A stretch of DNA of 64,000 nucleotides, taken from contig CM038717.1 of the NCBI GenBank assembly GCA_021613375.1, forward strand, positions 40,550,387 through 40,614,386, in the 5' to 3' direction. Origin of the DNA: Megaleporinus macrocephalus (Eukaryota > Chordata > Actinopteri > Characiformes > Anostomidae). The notes under the pieces were generated by a model that made no database searches, was not told where the DNA came from, and saw only the letters and a program-made list of their open reading frames with translations. A program made the position numbers and the translations under genes. Positions within the stretch are counted from its first letter, which is position 1; every line of letters starts with the position of its first letter. This document shows, in pieces, positions 24,726 to 37,241 of the stretch.

Positions 24726-26250
24726 AGCTCTTTGTTGTATTTCCTCTCTTGCTTTGAAGCCCACCGCTGGGAGGGTCCGCCAGCACTTTCTGCTTTATCG
24801 TCATGGTGACAGACGCATTATCAGAGCTGGGCCAGCACTTCAAGTTGGAACCAGCTGCCCGACCCGGCATTAATGACGGGGTGGGGCTCGCCTGGAGCGA
24901 CTGGGCAGAGGCCCCCACACCGGATACAGCGGGAACTCTGAAAGGGCTGGAGATGGCGGTCCCACCCATACACACACACGACCTGAACACCCGAGAACAG
25001 GACGCCCTGTCTGTGTACGATCACCAACACTGATAACTCAGCTGCTCCATGAAGTGCGGACGTAAGGACGAACCAGGCGGACGTTATGAGTGTGGAAGAT
25101 CACGGCCGCCTGTGGGGGAGGTGTGGGGGGAGGGGCTGAGGGGAGTGAGGGGGGTGGAGGTGTTGAAAGTCATGGCTAAGGCTGTATATAACGTTAGGGA
25201 ATATACTGAGATTACTTTCTTTATATACATATACAGTTTGTCTGGTTTGGCTGCCGACTGCCTTTTAGTTAGGTTTTTAATCTGGCAACCAAAAACCTGG
25301 TACAGACGTTTTAAAGGTAATTCATTAATTAAAGATTATAGATTTAATAATAACCACAGCTAATCATTTCATAACTTCAAACTCACGCTCGCTCTCAGTG
25401 CTGCTGTACCTGCATGTTAAAGAAGCCTGAACATCAAATGAGCTTCAGTATTTCCAGAGTAACAGTTTAACCCATCGTGGTACAGGCAGCTCAGAATACT
25501 TCAGCTTCTTCAGCGTCAGAACCTGAATGTGCTTCTGGACGGTGGACGGTGTGTTTGTGTGTGTTTGTGTTTTTGTGTGTTTGTTCTGTCACAGCTGCCG
25601 AGTGAAGAGACTGAAGTCTCAGCAGGAGTAACGGCGTAGCAGACCCGTAACGCCTGTTTACACACAGCAGTGTTTTAATTCTACTCTGAAGTTAAACACA
25701 AACACAGATCTTCTCTTTTATTAACTCAGCTTCAACACCGACGACCCGCAGGATGAAGGAGCGTCATGCTAAAGCCCCTGTGTCTCTCATTGTGTTAGGA
25801 CGGGTGGGTCTGCGTTCCTGCAGTGGGCAGCGGAGGGTGTGTGAGTTCAGTTCCCCTCAGTTTGTTACAGTTTCCTGACCGGAGTTCTCCGGAGCAGCGC
25901 TGATATAAGGGGTGAGTGGGAAGTGTCAGGAGGAAGGAAGCCCCCCCACCCCCCTCTCTCTCTCTTTCATGCCACACACAGAAGCGAGGCGAGTCAGCAG
26001 AAATGAGAAATGGCGGAACAGGATCTGGGCAGGTCACCATTGGCCGAGAGCTCAGTTAGATTCAGGAACCACGCAGGCCAACAATGACCTCATATCCTAC
26101 CTGTCATGCGCTCCCTCGAGGCTCCTGACCTCCACACATCCTCTCCTGCAGGACCGCCTCTCCTCCCAGCAGCCAGCTCGCCTTCACTTCACTTCACCTG
26201 CGCGTCCGTGCTCCAGCTGCTACCCAGCAACACACTTCAATCAGTGTTAA
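24726..26250. other. Intergenic, no gene recognised
   Basis: Overlapping ORFs on both strands at 24685-25033 and 25795-26250 have no family signature. The segments 24780-25040 and 25980-26130 look unique and could be conserved non-coding sequence, which cannot be tested without a comparison genome. Confidence 0.4.
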
Positions 26251-26254
26251 TGAG

Positions 26255-28571
26255 CGTAAACACACGTTACTACAAATAAGTACACATTACTACAAATAAG
26301 TACACATTACTACAGATAAATACACGTTACTACAAATAAGTACACATTACTACAAATAAGTACACATTACTACAGATAAATACACGTTACTACAAATAAG
26401 TACACATTTCTACAGATTAGTACACATTACTACAGATAAGTACACATTACTACAAATAAGTACACGTTACTACAAATAAGTCCACGTTACTACAAATAAG
26501 TACACATTACTACAGATAAGTAAACGTTACTACAGAAAAATACACGTTACTACAGTTGAGTACACGTTACTACAGATAAGTACACGTTACTACAGATAAA
26601 TACATGTTATTACAGATAAATACATCATTACAGACAAATACATGTTAGTACAGTTGAGTACATTTTACTACAGATAAGTACACATTACTACAGATAAATA
26701 CACGTTACTACAAATAAGTACACATTACTACAGATAAGTAAACGTTACTACAGAAAAATACACGTTACTACAGTTGAGTACATTTTACTACAGATAAGTA
26801 CACATTACTACAGATAAATACACGTTACTACAGTTGAGTACACTTTACTACAGATAAGTACACGTTACTACAGATAAATACACGTTACTACAGATAAATA
26901 CACGTTACTACAGTTGAGTACACGTTACTACAGATAAATACACGTTACTTCAGTTGAGTACACTTTACTACAGATAAGTACACACTACAGATAAATACAC
27001 ATTATTACAGATAAATACACGTTACTACAGTTGAGTACACTTTACTACAGATAAGTACATGTTACTACAGATAAATACACGTTACTACAGTTGAGTACAC
27101 GTTACTACAGATAAGTACACGTTACTACAGATAAGTACACGTTATTACAGATAAATACACGTTAATACAGTTGAGTACACTTTACTACAGATAAGTACAC
27201 GTTACTAAAGATAAGTACACATTATTACAGTTGAGTACACTTTACTACAGATAAATACACGTTATTACAGATAAATACACGTTACTACAGATAAATACAC
27301 GTTACTACAGATAAATACACGTTACTACAGTTGAGTACACTTTACTACAGATAAATACACGTTATTACAGATAAATACACGTTACTACAGATAAATACAC
27401 GTTACTACAGTTGAGTACACTTTACTACAGATAAGTACACGTTACTACAGATAAGTACACGTTATTACAGATAAATACACGTTACTACAGTTGAGTACAC
27501 TTTACTACAGATAAATACACGTTACTACAGATAAATACACGTTATTACAGATAAATACACATTACTACAGATAAGTACACGTTATTACAGATAAATACAC
27601 GTTACTACAGATAAATACACGTTATTACAGATAAATACACGTTACTACAGATAAATACACGTTATTACAGATAAATACACGTTACTACAGTTGAGTACAC
27701 TTTACTACAGATAAATACACGTTACTACAGATAAATACACGTTATTACAGATAAATACACGTTACTACAGATAAGTACACGTTACTACAGATAAATACAC
27801 GTTACTACAGATAAATACACGTTATTACAGATAAATACACGTTACTACAGTTGAGTACACTTTACTACAGATAAATACACGTTATTACAGATAAATACAC
27901 GTTACTACAGTTGAGTACACTTTACTACAGATAAATACACGTTATTACAGATAAATACACGTTACTACAGTTGAGTACACTTTACTACAGATAAGTACAC
28001 GTTATTACAGATAAATACACGTTACTACAGATAAATACACGTTATTACAGATAAATACACGTTACTACAGTTGAGTACACTTTACTACAGATAAGTACAT
28101 GTTATTACAGATAAATACACGTTACTACAGATAAGTACACGTTATTACAGATAAATACACGTTATTACAGATAAATACACGTTACTACAGTTGAGTACAC
28201 TTTACTACAGATAAGTACATGTTATTACAGATAAATACACGTTACTACAGATAAGTACATGTTATTACAGATAAATACACGTTACTACAGATAAGTACAC
28301 GTTATTACAGATAAATACACGTTATTACAGATAAATACACGTTACTACAGATAAGTACACGTTATTACAGATAAATACACGTTATTACAGATAAATACAT
28401 GCTATTACAGATAAGTACATGTTACTACAGTTGAGTACACGTTACTACAGATAAATACACGCTATTACAGATAAGTACATGTTACTACAGTTGAGTACAC
28501 GTTACTACAGATAAGTACACGTTACAGATAAATACACGTTACTACAGTTGAGTACACTTTACTACAGATAG
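26255..28571 (+). repeat. 20-bp minisatellite, about 115 copies
   Basis: Unit gttactacagataaatacac in near-perfect register. Three main variants alternate: ataaata, ataagta and ttgagta. The ttgagta form is nearly always followed by cacttt or cacgtt. Early units (26255-26500) carry acaaataag instead of acagata. The register is interrupted only by a few indels (for example near 26625, 26985 and 28525). Confidence 0.97.
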
Positions 28572-29037
28572 ATTTTGTTCAATGTGAGCTGAAGTAGCTC
28601 GTTATGACAGACAGACTCTCTTAAAGTAAACATTAATAACCACGTATGTACAGTTACTCGTAATGACAAGCTTGTGTAGCTGTTGTGGGCTTTGATCTGA
28701 AGCTGTAAGTCGTTTGTTGATAAATCGTAAAGGTCTGAGCTGGAGCTGTGGAGAGAAGAAGAGCTCCGGACTGACGGAATGATGAAGTTTAAGATCTTTA
28801 AGTGTCCAGATTTACAGGATAAGTCCGCGTTTGTGTAAACAGGAAGATGATGACGAGCTGTGTGTTGATAGCTGCGCTGCTGTTTGGAGTAATTATTGTT
28901 TTATTTTGGTAATAATTATGTAATAATATGATCAGTGTGTTTAACACAAACCCTTCAGCTCAGCTAGCTTAGCATAATGTGTTGTCTGGTTAGCTGTGTA
29001 ACCTTTAGTGGTTTTTATCTTAAAGCCCAGCAGATGT
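28572..29037. other. No gene recognised
   Basis: Unique-looking intergenic sequence between two tandem arrays, upstream of hyal2. Confidence 0.45.
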
Positions 29038-29185
29038 TCTGGTTCTGAGTGTAAATGTTCTGGTTCTGAGTGTAAATGTTCTGGTTCTGGGTGTAAATAT
29101 TCTGGTTCTGAGTGTAAATATTCTGGTTCTGGGTGTAAATGTTCTGGTTCTGGGTGTAAATGTTCTGGTTCGGGGTGTAAATGTG
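29038..29185 (+). repeat. 21-bp minisatellite, about seven copies
   Basis: Unit tgttctggttctgagtgtaa plus a, with G/A and T/A variants. The period is a multiple of three, giving a short meaningless ORF. Confidence 0.9.
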
Positions 29186-29423
29186 TTTATCATGTTAAAG
29201 TCATTATAAACATTTGTCTACTGTTCTTCTAACGTTTATGAATAGAAACGTATAGCTCGGCCATGATTGGTCAGAAGTTCGGCCCTGATAACTGCTTATG
29301 ATCCTAAACATTACTGTTAGATACAGTATAAGTTGCTAAGACAGGAAAGCCACAGAGAGAAGTTCAGACTGTGATTATTAGTGTTCTGTGAGAAAATAAA
29401 GAATTGTTTTTGCTAGTATCTTT

Positions 29424-29425
<2 letters not shown>

Positions 29426-29467
<42 letters not shown>
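29426..29467 (+). repeat. (AAT)n microsatellite
   Basis: About 14 uninterrupted taa/aat triplets upstream of the hyal2 promoter region. Confidence 0.95.
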
Positions 29468-29479
29468 TCAGTGGACAGA

Positions 29480-29954
29480 TCAAATCCATCTTTCAGGAAT
29501 AACAATGCTGTAGAAAACTCTCAACTCCAGGACAACCGAACTCACAGAACCGAACCCGCCCCTCTGTGGATGTAGCCCCGTCTAGTCACGCCCACTTATG
29601 GAATCATTGGCGCTCATGGAATTCCCCGCCCACTTACGGCCTTACTTAAGTCTAGTTGTCCTCTGGCTCCGCCCACCATCGCTATCAATGAGAGCAGAGA
29701 GAGAAGCGCTCCGAACTTCTCCAAACATCTTCGAGCATCTCAGATACTTTCCACAGCTGTTTCAGGACAAAGCGAGAAGCGGGAGGTGCGGGAGGTGCGG
29801 AGGAGGAACTGTGTGTATTCCTGTTTGTAAAGCTGTACTTGGTGGAGCTCCTGCTGTGTCGGTGTCTGAGCGGCAGCTCCGCGTCTTCAGCTCCTCAGAA
29901 AGCAGGAGCTCCTCGTTCCCCGCGCGTGTCCTCCGCTCCTGGTGTCCGCGGTCG
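29480..29954 (+). promoter_or_regulatory. hyal2 promoter region and non-coding first exon
   Basis: GC-rich block with two cgcccac motifs and ctccgcccacc. It ends at a consensus donor (gtaagt from 29955). The coding exon has its own acceptor ending at 30226 (tttgaacag), so a non-coding first exon ending at 29954 is likely. The transcription start is not visible. Confidence 0.5.
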
Positions 29955-30226
29955 GTAAGTACTGAACTCTGTTCTGACTTTTACGGAGTTTGTGAGTGTC
30001 TGAGCTGAAAGTCTGACCTCGTGTCTGAATTTAGCTTAAAGAGCTGCTGCTGGTCTGTCACTGTCAATCAGAGCGCACTGTCTGCTCTGTGAGGTGTGCG
30101 CGCGGCTGGAGCTCTGTGAGGTGTTCGCGCGGCTGGAGCTCTGTTAGGGTGTGCGCGCGGCTGAATATTTATGGTTCAGTGGAGTGCTTGTGGTTTTAAC
30201 TGTTCTCTCTGTTTTGGTTTGAACAG

Positions 30227-31202
30227 ACAGTGAAGGAAGCAGAGCCGTCACTGGGAACTCACCACTGAGACTATGGCTAACTGGTTTCTGGCTAAATGGA
30301 AGGTCTCTCTGCTGGTTTCGGTGGTCCTGCACCACATTACGGTCGGACAGAGTCTGAAGTCCACCCGATGGCCTCTGTACCCTAATAAGCCTTTGCTGCT
30401 CGCCTGGAATGCCCCCACGGAGGACTGCAGAACCCGGCATAGCGTTCGATTCCAGCTGGACACGTTCCAGATTGTGGCTTCACCAAATGAGGGCTTCACC
30501 AAACAGAACCTCACCATCTTCTACAGAGACCGTCTGGGCCTGTACCCGTACTTTGACTCGGGCGACCCGGTTAATGGCGGTCTGCCTCAAATCGCCAGCC
30601 TGACGCACCACCTGGAAAAGATGCCGGACGGCATCACAAAGTACATCCGCGACCCGACTGCGCGCGGCCTTGCCGTCATAGACTGGGAGGAATGGCGTCC
30701 TCTTTGGATACGGAACTGGAACGCCAAGAACATCTACAGAAACCAATCGCGTCTCTTGGTGTCCAGAAAGAACCCGACCTGGGACCAAGGCTGGGTCAAC
30801 AAAGTGGCCCAGCAGGAGTTCGAGATGTCGGGCCGCACGTTCATGCTGGAGACGCTGCGGTTGGCCAAAAGCTTGAGGCCGAACCAGTTGTGGGGTTTCT
30901 ACCTGTTCCCCGACTGCTACAACCACAATTACCGCAACAGCCTGGAGAACTACACGGGCCGCTGTCCCGACCCAGAGATGGCGCGGAACGACCAGCTGAA
31001 GTGGCTGTGGACTGAGAGCACGGCGCTCTTCCCCTCCATCTACATAGGGTCGGTGCTGCGCTCCACACCCTTTGCTCGCCAGTTTGTGCGGAACAGGGTG
31101 AAGGAGGGCATGAGGTTGGCATTGGTGGGCGATGGACTGGCACGTCCCGTTTTTGTTTATACCCGGCCTACGTATGCCAACGAGCTGGAGCTGCTGACTG
31201 AG
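30227..31202 (+). CDS. hyal2: hyal2 first coding exon
   Basis: Acceptor at 30226 and ATG at 30273 (context gagactatgg). It encodes the signal peptide and most of the GH56 barrel, residues 1-310, ending in LLTE before gtgagt. Confidence 0.92.
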
Positions 31203-34200
31203 GTGAGTGTGAGTTACGAACTCAGAGCGGCACATGTCCTAACCTAACCATAACCTAACCATAACCTAACCATAACCTAACCTAACCATAGCCTTACCAT
31301 AACCTAACCATAACCTAACCATAACCATAACCTAACCATAACCTAACCTAACCATAACCTTACCATAACCTAACAATAACCTAACCTAACCATAACCTTA
31401 CCATAACCTAACAATAACCTAACCATAACCTAACCTAACCATAACCTTACAATAACCTAACCTAACCATAACCTAACCATAACCTCACCATAACCTAACA
31501 ATAACTTAACAATAACCTAACCATAACCTAACCATAACCTTACCATAATCTAACCATAACCTAACCTAACCATAACTTAACCATAACCTAACAATAACCT
31601 AACCATAACCTTACCATAATCTAACCATAACCTCACTCACTTCACTCTATTGTTTGATCATCACTTCAAAGCTGGAAGGAGAACGATTGACATTTTGTAT
31701 TTGACCTCTTAACTCAAGTCGTCACAGACTCGAGTCGGACCGCCTCTTGTTGGCCTCGTGGTTTTACCTTGTGTGTCATTTGTAGCTTCTTAGCCGCGAA
31801 TTTCACCGATTTGATTTGGTGGTGTGTCACTGAGCAGGACCTGTCACTCAGAGCGGTCCACTGTAGTGATGAAGGAGTTTATGTATTGATGTGATTGAGA
31901 CTCTGAGTCTGTTTGATATTAAGAGAAACATCTGGATCTGAAACATCTGGATCTTCATCTCCACGCGGTCCAGTTCTGCTCACTGCAGCTGTGAAGAGTT
32001 CTGATTGCGCTGTGGAGCCGCTCTGTGTTGTTCAGTCTCAGTATGTTTCTGTCAGTATGTTTTCAGTACCTGATCAGCAATGAGCACCTGAGTGTTTGTT
32101 TATAAATAGATCTGTTTGTTCTGTTTGATGGGTGTGAGGTGATACGAGGTTTTGATTGTATTTACAATGTGAAACCAACACAAAGAATTAATACTGATAT
32201 ATATGTGAGTGTGTGAGAGTGTGTGTTTGTGTGAGTGATTGAGTGAGAGTGTGTGTGTGTGGGAGAGTGTGTGTGGGAGAGTGTGTGTGTGTGGGGGAGT
32301 GTGTGTGAGTGTGTGAGAGTGTGTGTTTGTGTGAGTGAGTGAGTGAGAGTGTGCGAGAGTGTGTGTGTGTGAGAGAGTGTGTGTTTGTGTGTGAGAGTGT
32401 GTGTGTGAGAGTGTGTGTGTGTTTGTGTGAGTGAGTGAGTGAGAGTGTGTGTGTGAGTGTGTGTGTGAGTGTGTGTAAGAGTGTGTGTGTGTGAAAGAGT
32501 GTGTGAGTTAGTGAGAGTGTGTGTGGGAGAGTGTGTGTGTGTGAGAGTGTGTGTGGGGGAGTGTGTGTGTGTGAGAGTGTGTGTGGAAGGGTGTGTGTAA
32601 GAATGTGTGTGTGTGTGAGCGAGAGTGTGTTTGTGTGTGTGTGAGAGTGTGTGTGTGAGAGAGTGTGTGTGTGTGCGTGTGTGTGTGTGTGCATGTGTGT
32701 ATGGGAGTGTGTGTGTGTGTGTGAGTGTTACAGGAAGGGTGCTGGTCACAGTTTTCACCCCCGACCCCCCCTCCCCCCCGTACCCGTGCTCTGGTCACTT
32801 CCTCTCTACAGTACGAGCGGACTGGAACGTGTTGCCAGTTTGGAATTTCTGACGTTGGAACTAAAAGTGATTCCTTGTTTGTCTCCACAGACTGACCTGA
32901 TCTCCACCATCGGAGAAAGTGTGGCGCTGGGGGCTGCAGGGGTCATACTCTGGGGGGACGCTAGTTATGCAAGTAGTAACGTAAGTGTCAAAACGTCAAA
33001 TCACAAATAATTCACACTCACCTCACAGAGCCCATCAATCACTCAATCAATCAATCAGTCAGTCGATCAATCAACCAATTAATGGTTAAATTATTATTGT
33101 TATTATTATTATTATAGTTGTTGTTGTTGTTTTTAAAAATCAATAAAATATCTAATATCTAAGTTTAAACAAGCGTGTGATTGTGTATTATAGAATTTAG
33201 ATATATATCTATAATTTATAAAGTTATAGTTTATATAGCTACAGTTATAAAGTTATCTTATATAGTTACAGTTTATATAGTCACAGCTTATAAAGTTGTA
33301 GTTTATATAGGTACAGTTTATAAAGTTAGTTTATATAGATACAGTTCATAAAGTTATAGTTTATATAGTTACAGTTTATAAAGTTAGTTTATATAGATAC
33401 AGTTCATAAAGTTATAGTTTATATAGTTACAGTTTATAAAGTTACAGTTTATATAGTTACAGTTTATAAAGTTACAACTTATAAAGTTTTAGTTTATAAA
33501 GTTAGTTTATATAGTTACAGTTCATAAAGTTATGGTTTATATAGTTACAGTTTGTAAAGTTAGCTTATAATGTTGTAGTTTATATAGTTACAGTTTATAA
33601 AGTCACAGCTTATAAAGTTGTAGTTTATATAGGTACAGTTTATAAAATTAGTTTATATAGTTACAGTTCATAAAGTTATGGTTTATATAGTTACAGTTTG
33701 TAAAGTTAGTTTATGAAGTTACAGCTTATATAATTACAGTTTGTAAAGTTAGTTTATATAGTTACAGTTTATAAAGTTACAGCTTATAAAGTTACAGTTT
33801 ATAAAGTTAGTTTATATAGTTACAGTTTATAAAGTTAGTTTATGTAGGTACAGTTTATGAAGTTATAGTTTATATAGTTACAGTTCATAAAGTTATGGTT
33901 TTTATATTTACAGTTTATAAAGTTAGTTTATATACTTACAGTTTATAAAGTTACAGCTTATATAATTACAGTTTGTAAAGTTAGTTTATATAGTTACAGT
34001 TTATAAAGTTATAGCTTATAAAGTTACAGTTTATAAAGCTAGTTTATATAGTTACAGTTTATATAGGTGCAGTTTATAAAGTTATAGTTTATGAAGTTAC
34101 AGCTTATAAAGTTACTGTGTATAAAGTAAGTTTATATAGTTACAGTTTATAAAGTTAGTTTATATAGTTACAGTTTATAAAGTTAGTTTATATAGGTGCA

Positions 34201-35916
34201 GTTTATAAAGTTATAGTTTATAAAGTTACAGCTTATAAAGTTACTGTTTATAAAGTAAGTTTATATAGTTACAGTTTATACAGTTACAGTTTATGTAGTT
34301 ACAGTTCATAAAATTAGTTTATTTAGTTACAGCTTATAAAGTTACAGCTTATAAAGTTACAATTTATATAGTTATAGTTTATATAGTTACAGCTTAAAAA
34401 GTTATACTTTATATAGTTACAGTTTATAATGTTAGTTTATGTAGGTACAGTTTATAAAGTTACAGCTTATAAAGTTACAGTTTATAAAGTTAGTTTACAT
34501 TGTTACAGTTTATAAAGTTAGTTTATGTAGGTACAGTTTATGAAGTTATAGTTTATAAAGTTACAGTTTATATAGTTATAGTTTATGTAGTTACAGTTTA
34601 TAAAGTTAGTTTATGTAGGTACAGTTTATAAAGTTACAGCTTATAAAGTTACAGTTTATAAAGTTACAGTTCATAAAATTAGATTATTTAGTTACAGCTT
34701 ATAAAGTTACAGCTTATAAAGTTACAATTTATATAGTTATAGTTTATATAGTTACAGCTTATAAAGTTATACTTTATATAGTTACAGTTTATAAAGTTAG
34801 TTTATGTAGGTACAGTTTATAAAGTTACAGCGTATAAAGTTACAGTTTATAAAGTTAGTTTACATTGTTACAGTTTATAAAGTTACAGCTTATAAAGTTA
34901 GTTCATAACATTAGTTTATATAGTTACAGTTTACAAAGTTATAGTTTATAAATGGTTAAATTTTAGTTCACTATTATTTGAAGAGAAGGTGTGAATCTAT
35001 AAAACGTGTACAGTTAGACTCTATTATTATTGATATTATACTATTATTATCATTGTTATTAGTATACCAATATTTTATTATTATTATTATACTATTTTTA
35101 TTTTTTAATTATTATTATTATGATTATCTGTTAGATGTCTGTTTTTATTTGCTGGTGGAAGGTACAGGTACTCGCTCTACCTGTGCGTCGCTGTAGGTTC
35201 TCAAAAACCTCGTATCTGCGCTGCGTGCTGCTGAAATAATCCTGACAGACGCGTCACTGACAGCGTTCAGTTCAGATCAGAGCTGAGAGAAGGACGTTCC
35301 AGACACAGAGCTCGTCTGATATGATAAAATAGTTTATATTATATTATATTTTTATTTTATTTTAATAAATACTTCCTAAGTCTCGTGTTTTGTCTTTACT
35401 GTGTGAACCTGTTTGTACTGAAGCTGTGATGTAAAAGATTTGAATTACCAAATTAATAATAATAATTTCATTATCTGTATTATCCGATTGTCTGAATATT
35501 TATGCTACTTGTCCGGTTCTGTGTAGGCCAGCTGTTCCAGTCTGAACCAGTACCTGCGGGGGCCACTGGGCCGCTACCTCCTCAACGTGTCCACAGCGGC
35601 GGAGCAGTGCAGCAACGTTGTGTGCAGCTCCCACGGACGCTGCCAGCGCAGGGACCCTGACACGGACACCTATCTGCACCTCGACCCCCAGAGCCACAGC
35701 GTGGTGGGCCAGGGCAGCGCACTGACCGTGCTGGGGCGACCAGGGGCCGTGGAGCTGCAGAGGATGAGGGAGGACTTCAGGTGCCAGTGCTTTAGTGGCT
35801 TCCAGGGACAAAACTGCGAACTGCAAGACCCTCTGTATCAGAAAGGAGGGGGATTCAGACCACAGGCACTGCTGGGGTCCTGCCTGCTCCCCCTGCTGCT
35901 CTCTTTACTGGGCTGA
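30273..35916 (+). CDS. hyal2: Hyaluronidase-2, GPI-anchored, three coding exons, 469 aa
   Basis: Coding exons are 30273-31202, 32891-32980 and 35527-35916, all phase 0 with GT-AG borders. They give 469 residues (human HYAL2 has 473). Residues 1-26 are a signal peptide. The GH56 catalytic pair is D137/E139 in GLAVIDWEEWRP; active-site Y210 and D214 are kept in FYLFPDCYN. ASPNEGF and LTIFYRDRLGLYP are strongly HYAL2-like. N-glycosylation sites include N79, N157, N226 and N360. Exon 3 carries the EGF-like segment ending FRCQCFSGFQGQNCE and then GGGF before a hydrophobic tail (LLPLLLSLLG), a GPI signal. The enzyme is expected to cut high-mass hyaluronan at the cell surface. It lies between tusc2 and hyal1 as in human. 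Coding introns 1 and 2 carry large tandem arrays. All catalytic residues I can check are intact. Confidence 0.95.
31236..31635 (+). repeat. CCTAA-type minisatellite in hyal2 intron
   Basis: Units of 11-12 bp, mostly ccataacctaa with taccataac and caataac variants. Telomere-like in core (CCTAA) but not a true telomeric repeat. It starts about 30 bp after the exon 1 donor. Confidence 0.95.
31636..32202. other. hyal2 intron, unique sequence
   Basis: No repeat or exon recognised. Confidence 0.5.
32203..32728 (+). repeat. TG-rich microsatellite in hyal2 intron
   Basis: (TG)n interrupted by gagagtg, gagtgagtgag and tttgtg blocks. It ends about 160 bp before the exon 2 acceptor. The 198-codon minus-strand ORF over it is an artefact of CA repeats. 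Confidence 0.95.
32891..32980 (+). CDS. hyal2: hyal2 second coding exon
   Basis: Thirty codons, [17 protein letters not shown] then VILWGDASYASSN, between gtctccacag and gtaagt. It has the same size and phase as exon 2 of the hyal1-like gene and holds the active-site-lining Trp. Confidence 0.95.
33200..34950 (+). repeat. 15-bp minisatellite in hyal2 intron 2
   Basis: About 1.75 kb of units such as gtttataaagttaca and gtttatatagttaca, with 12- and 15-bp variants in mixed order. Strongly AT-rich. Confidence 0.95.
34951..35526. other. hyal2 intron 2, distal part
   Basis: AT-rich, with (ATT)n-like patches at about 35020-35130. No exon recognised. Confidence 0.5.
35527..35916 (+). CDS. hyal2: hyal2 third coding exon
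   Basis: Begins ASCSSLNQYLRGPLGRYL after ttctgtgtag and ends at TGA 35914-35916. It contains the NVS glycosylation site, the EGF-like cysteines and the GPI-signal tail. Confidence 0.95.
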   Translation, partial: ASCSSLNQYLRGPLGRYLLNVSTAAEQCSNVVCSSHGRCQRRDPDTDTYLHLDPQSHSVVGQGSALTVLGRPGAVELQRMREDFRCQCFSGFQGQNCELQDPLYQKGGGFRPQALLGSCLLPLLLSLLG

Positions 35917-36103
35917 GCCACAGACGTGCGTGATGGACCTCCGATTTGCCGAAAAGCACCAATACTACCAAATACCAGAACAGACGGTGTCTGATCTCTG
36001 ATCAGTCTGATTTCCAACATACACACACGGATAGGTTTACAATCTGGACTCTGCTGAAGTGTAAACTGTGCAAACATGGTTATCACTCCAGCGCTTACTG
36101 GGG

Positions 36104-36139
36104 GTTGGCGGGGGGGGGGGGGGGGGTTGGGGGGGGGGT
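36104..36139 (+). repeat. Poly-G tract
   Basis: Runs of about 18 and 9 G separated by tt, able to form G-quadruplex. Length is likely unreliable in the assembly. Confidence 0.85.
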
Positions 36140-36939
36140 GTCATTGTGCGGTCAGCGATTTGCAGACTACTGAGGGTCTGAATACCACTGAGGACGAGTT
36201 GCCTTGTTGTCCAGGGTGACGGTGAGGAGAGCTGTTAATACTCCACGTTCCTCTGTTTTGTAATTTGTATTTAAGAGTATTCAGTTGAAGTATCAGTGCT
36301 GAAGTGTCACATCGTACGAAAGTCAGTGTGAACGCTGTGAAGGTGGGAAAGGAGGTTCCTGGAAGACGCTGGAGAAGAACCAGGTCTGTTAAAAAGCTGT
36401 CTGGGTTCCTCGTGCTTCACCTCTGAGATCTGGTGGTGGGGAAAGTGTTGCAGGAGCAGAAATCGAAGGTTATGTAACGTGAAAGGAGATAAAGTTGCGT
36501 CCCCGGCGAGAGTTCCGAGATGAAGAGCGAGGATATAAACAGGAAGCTCCAAGTCCAAATAAGCATTTTTGTTTGTTGTCACAGATTTGAATCCAAGCGC
36601 AGATCAGATTTTTTATCAGACGGTAATGACGGACTTGCCCTGCAGTTACTGGGCACCACTGATAAACGCTGGCGTTCGTGGTTTTGGGTTTCGTTTTGTT
36701 TCCTGGGAAACGTTTGAAGAAATGGAGAAAGACAGAAGGAACTTTAGGTTTTATCCTGCTATGGTGAGTCGGTGGTGAGTCTGAGGCAGTGAGGTGGTGT
36801 GTGTGAGGCTGTGAGTTGTTGAGTCTGAGGCAGTGAGGCGGTGTGTCTGAGGCAGTGAGGCTACTACAGGATGATTTGCTGTTATGGTCCAGACTCAGAG
36901 TTCTCCAGGTATTTGTTCTGCTGTGCGTGAGTTAGTGAG

Positions 36940-37215
36940 GACCGTTGGCTGGGTTGGGTTCGGGTTCTGGAGTGAGCGGAGGGAGGACAGTTGGCTGGGT
37001 TGGGTTCGGGTTCTGGAGTGAGCTGAGTGAGGACCGTTGGCTGGGATGGGTTCGGGTTCTGGAGTGAGCTGAGTGAGGGCCGTTGGCTGGGTTGGGTTCG
37101 GGTTCTGGAGTGAGCTGAGTGAGGATCGTTGGCTGGGTTGGGTTTAGGTTCTGGAGTGAGCTGAGTGAGGATCGTTGGCTGGGTTGGGTTTAGGTTCTGG
37201 AGTGAGCTGAGTGAG
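36940..37215 (+). repeat. 46-bp minisatellite, about six copies
   Basis: Unit begins ttggctgggttgggttcggg and ends in gagctgagtgaggac. Starts at 36945 and 36991 show the 46-bp period. Confidence 0.9.
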
Positions 37216-37241
37216 TATTTAAGTCACTTTCTGGAAATAAA

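Larger units (their letters stand above)
35917..37241 (+). other. hyal2 3' UTR and downstream region
   Basis: Contains a G-tract (36104-36139), unique sequence, a 46-bp minisatellite and the first clear AATAAA at 37236-37241. Where transcription ends is uncertain. ORFs here show no family signature. Confidence 0.45.

Noticed and set aside
24803..25033. 76-codon ORF near the DR1 motif
   Set aside because: Open on both strands with no known motif or splice context; more likely unique non-coding sequence.
26255..28571. CRISPR-like regularity
   Set aside because: Repeats are contiguous with no unique spacers, and the genome is eukaryotic. It is a minisatellite.
29038..29185. Shared origin of this 21-bp array with the 21-bp array in the hyal1-like intron
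   Set aside because: Same period and a shared ttctggtt, but the remaining bases do not align convincingly.
30480..31235. 251-codon antisense ORF over the hyal2 exon
   Set aside because: Shadow of a GC-rich coding exon; the plus strand has clear family motifs and the antisense product has none.
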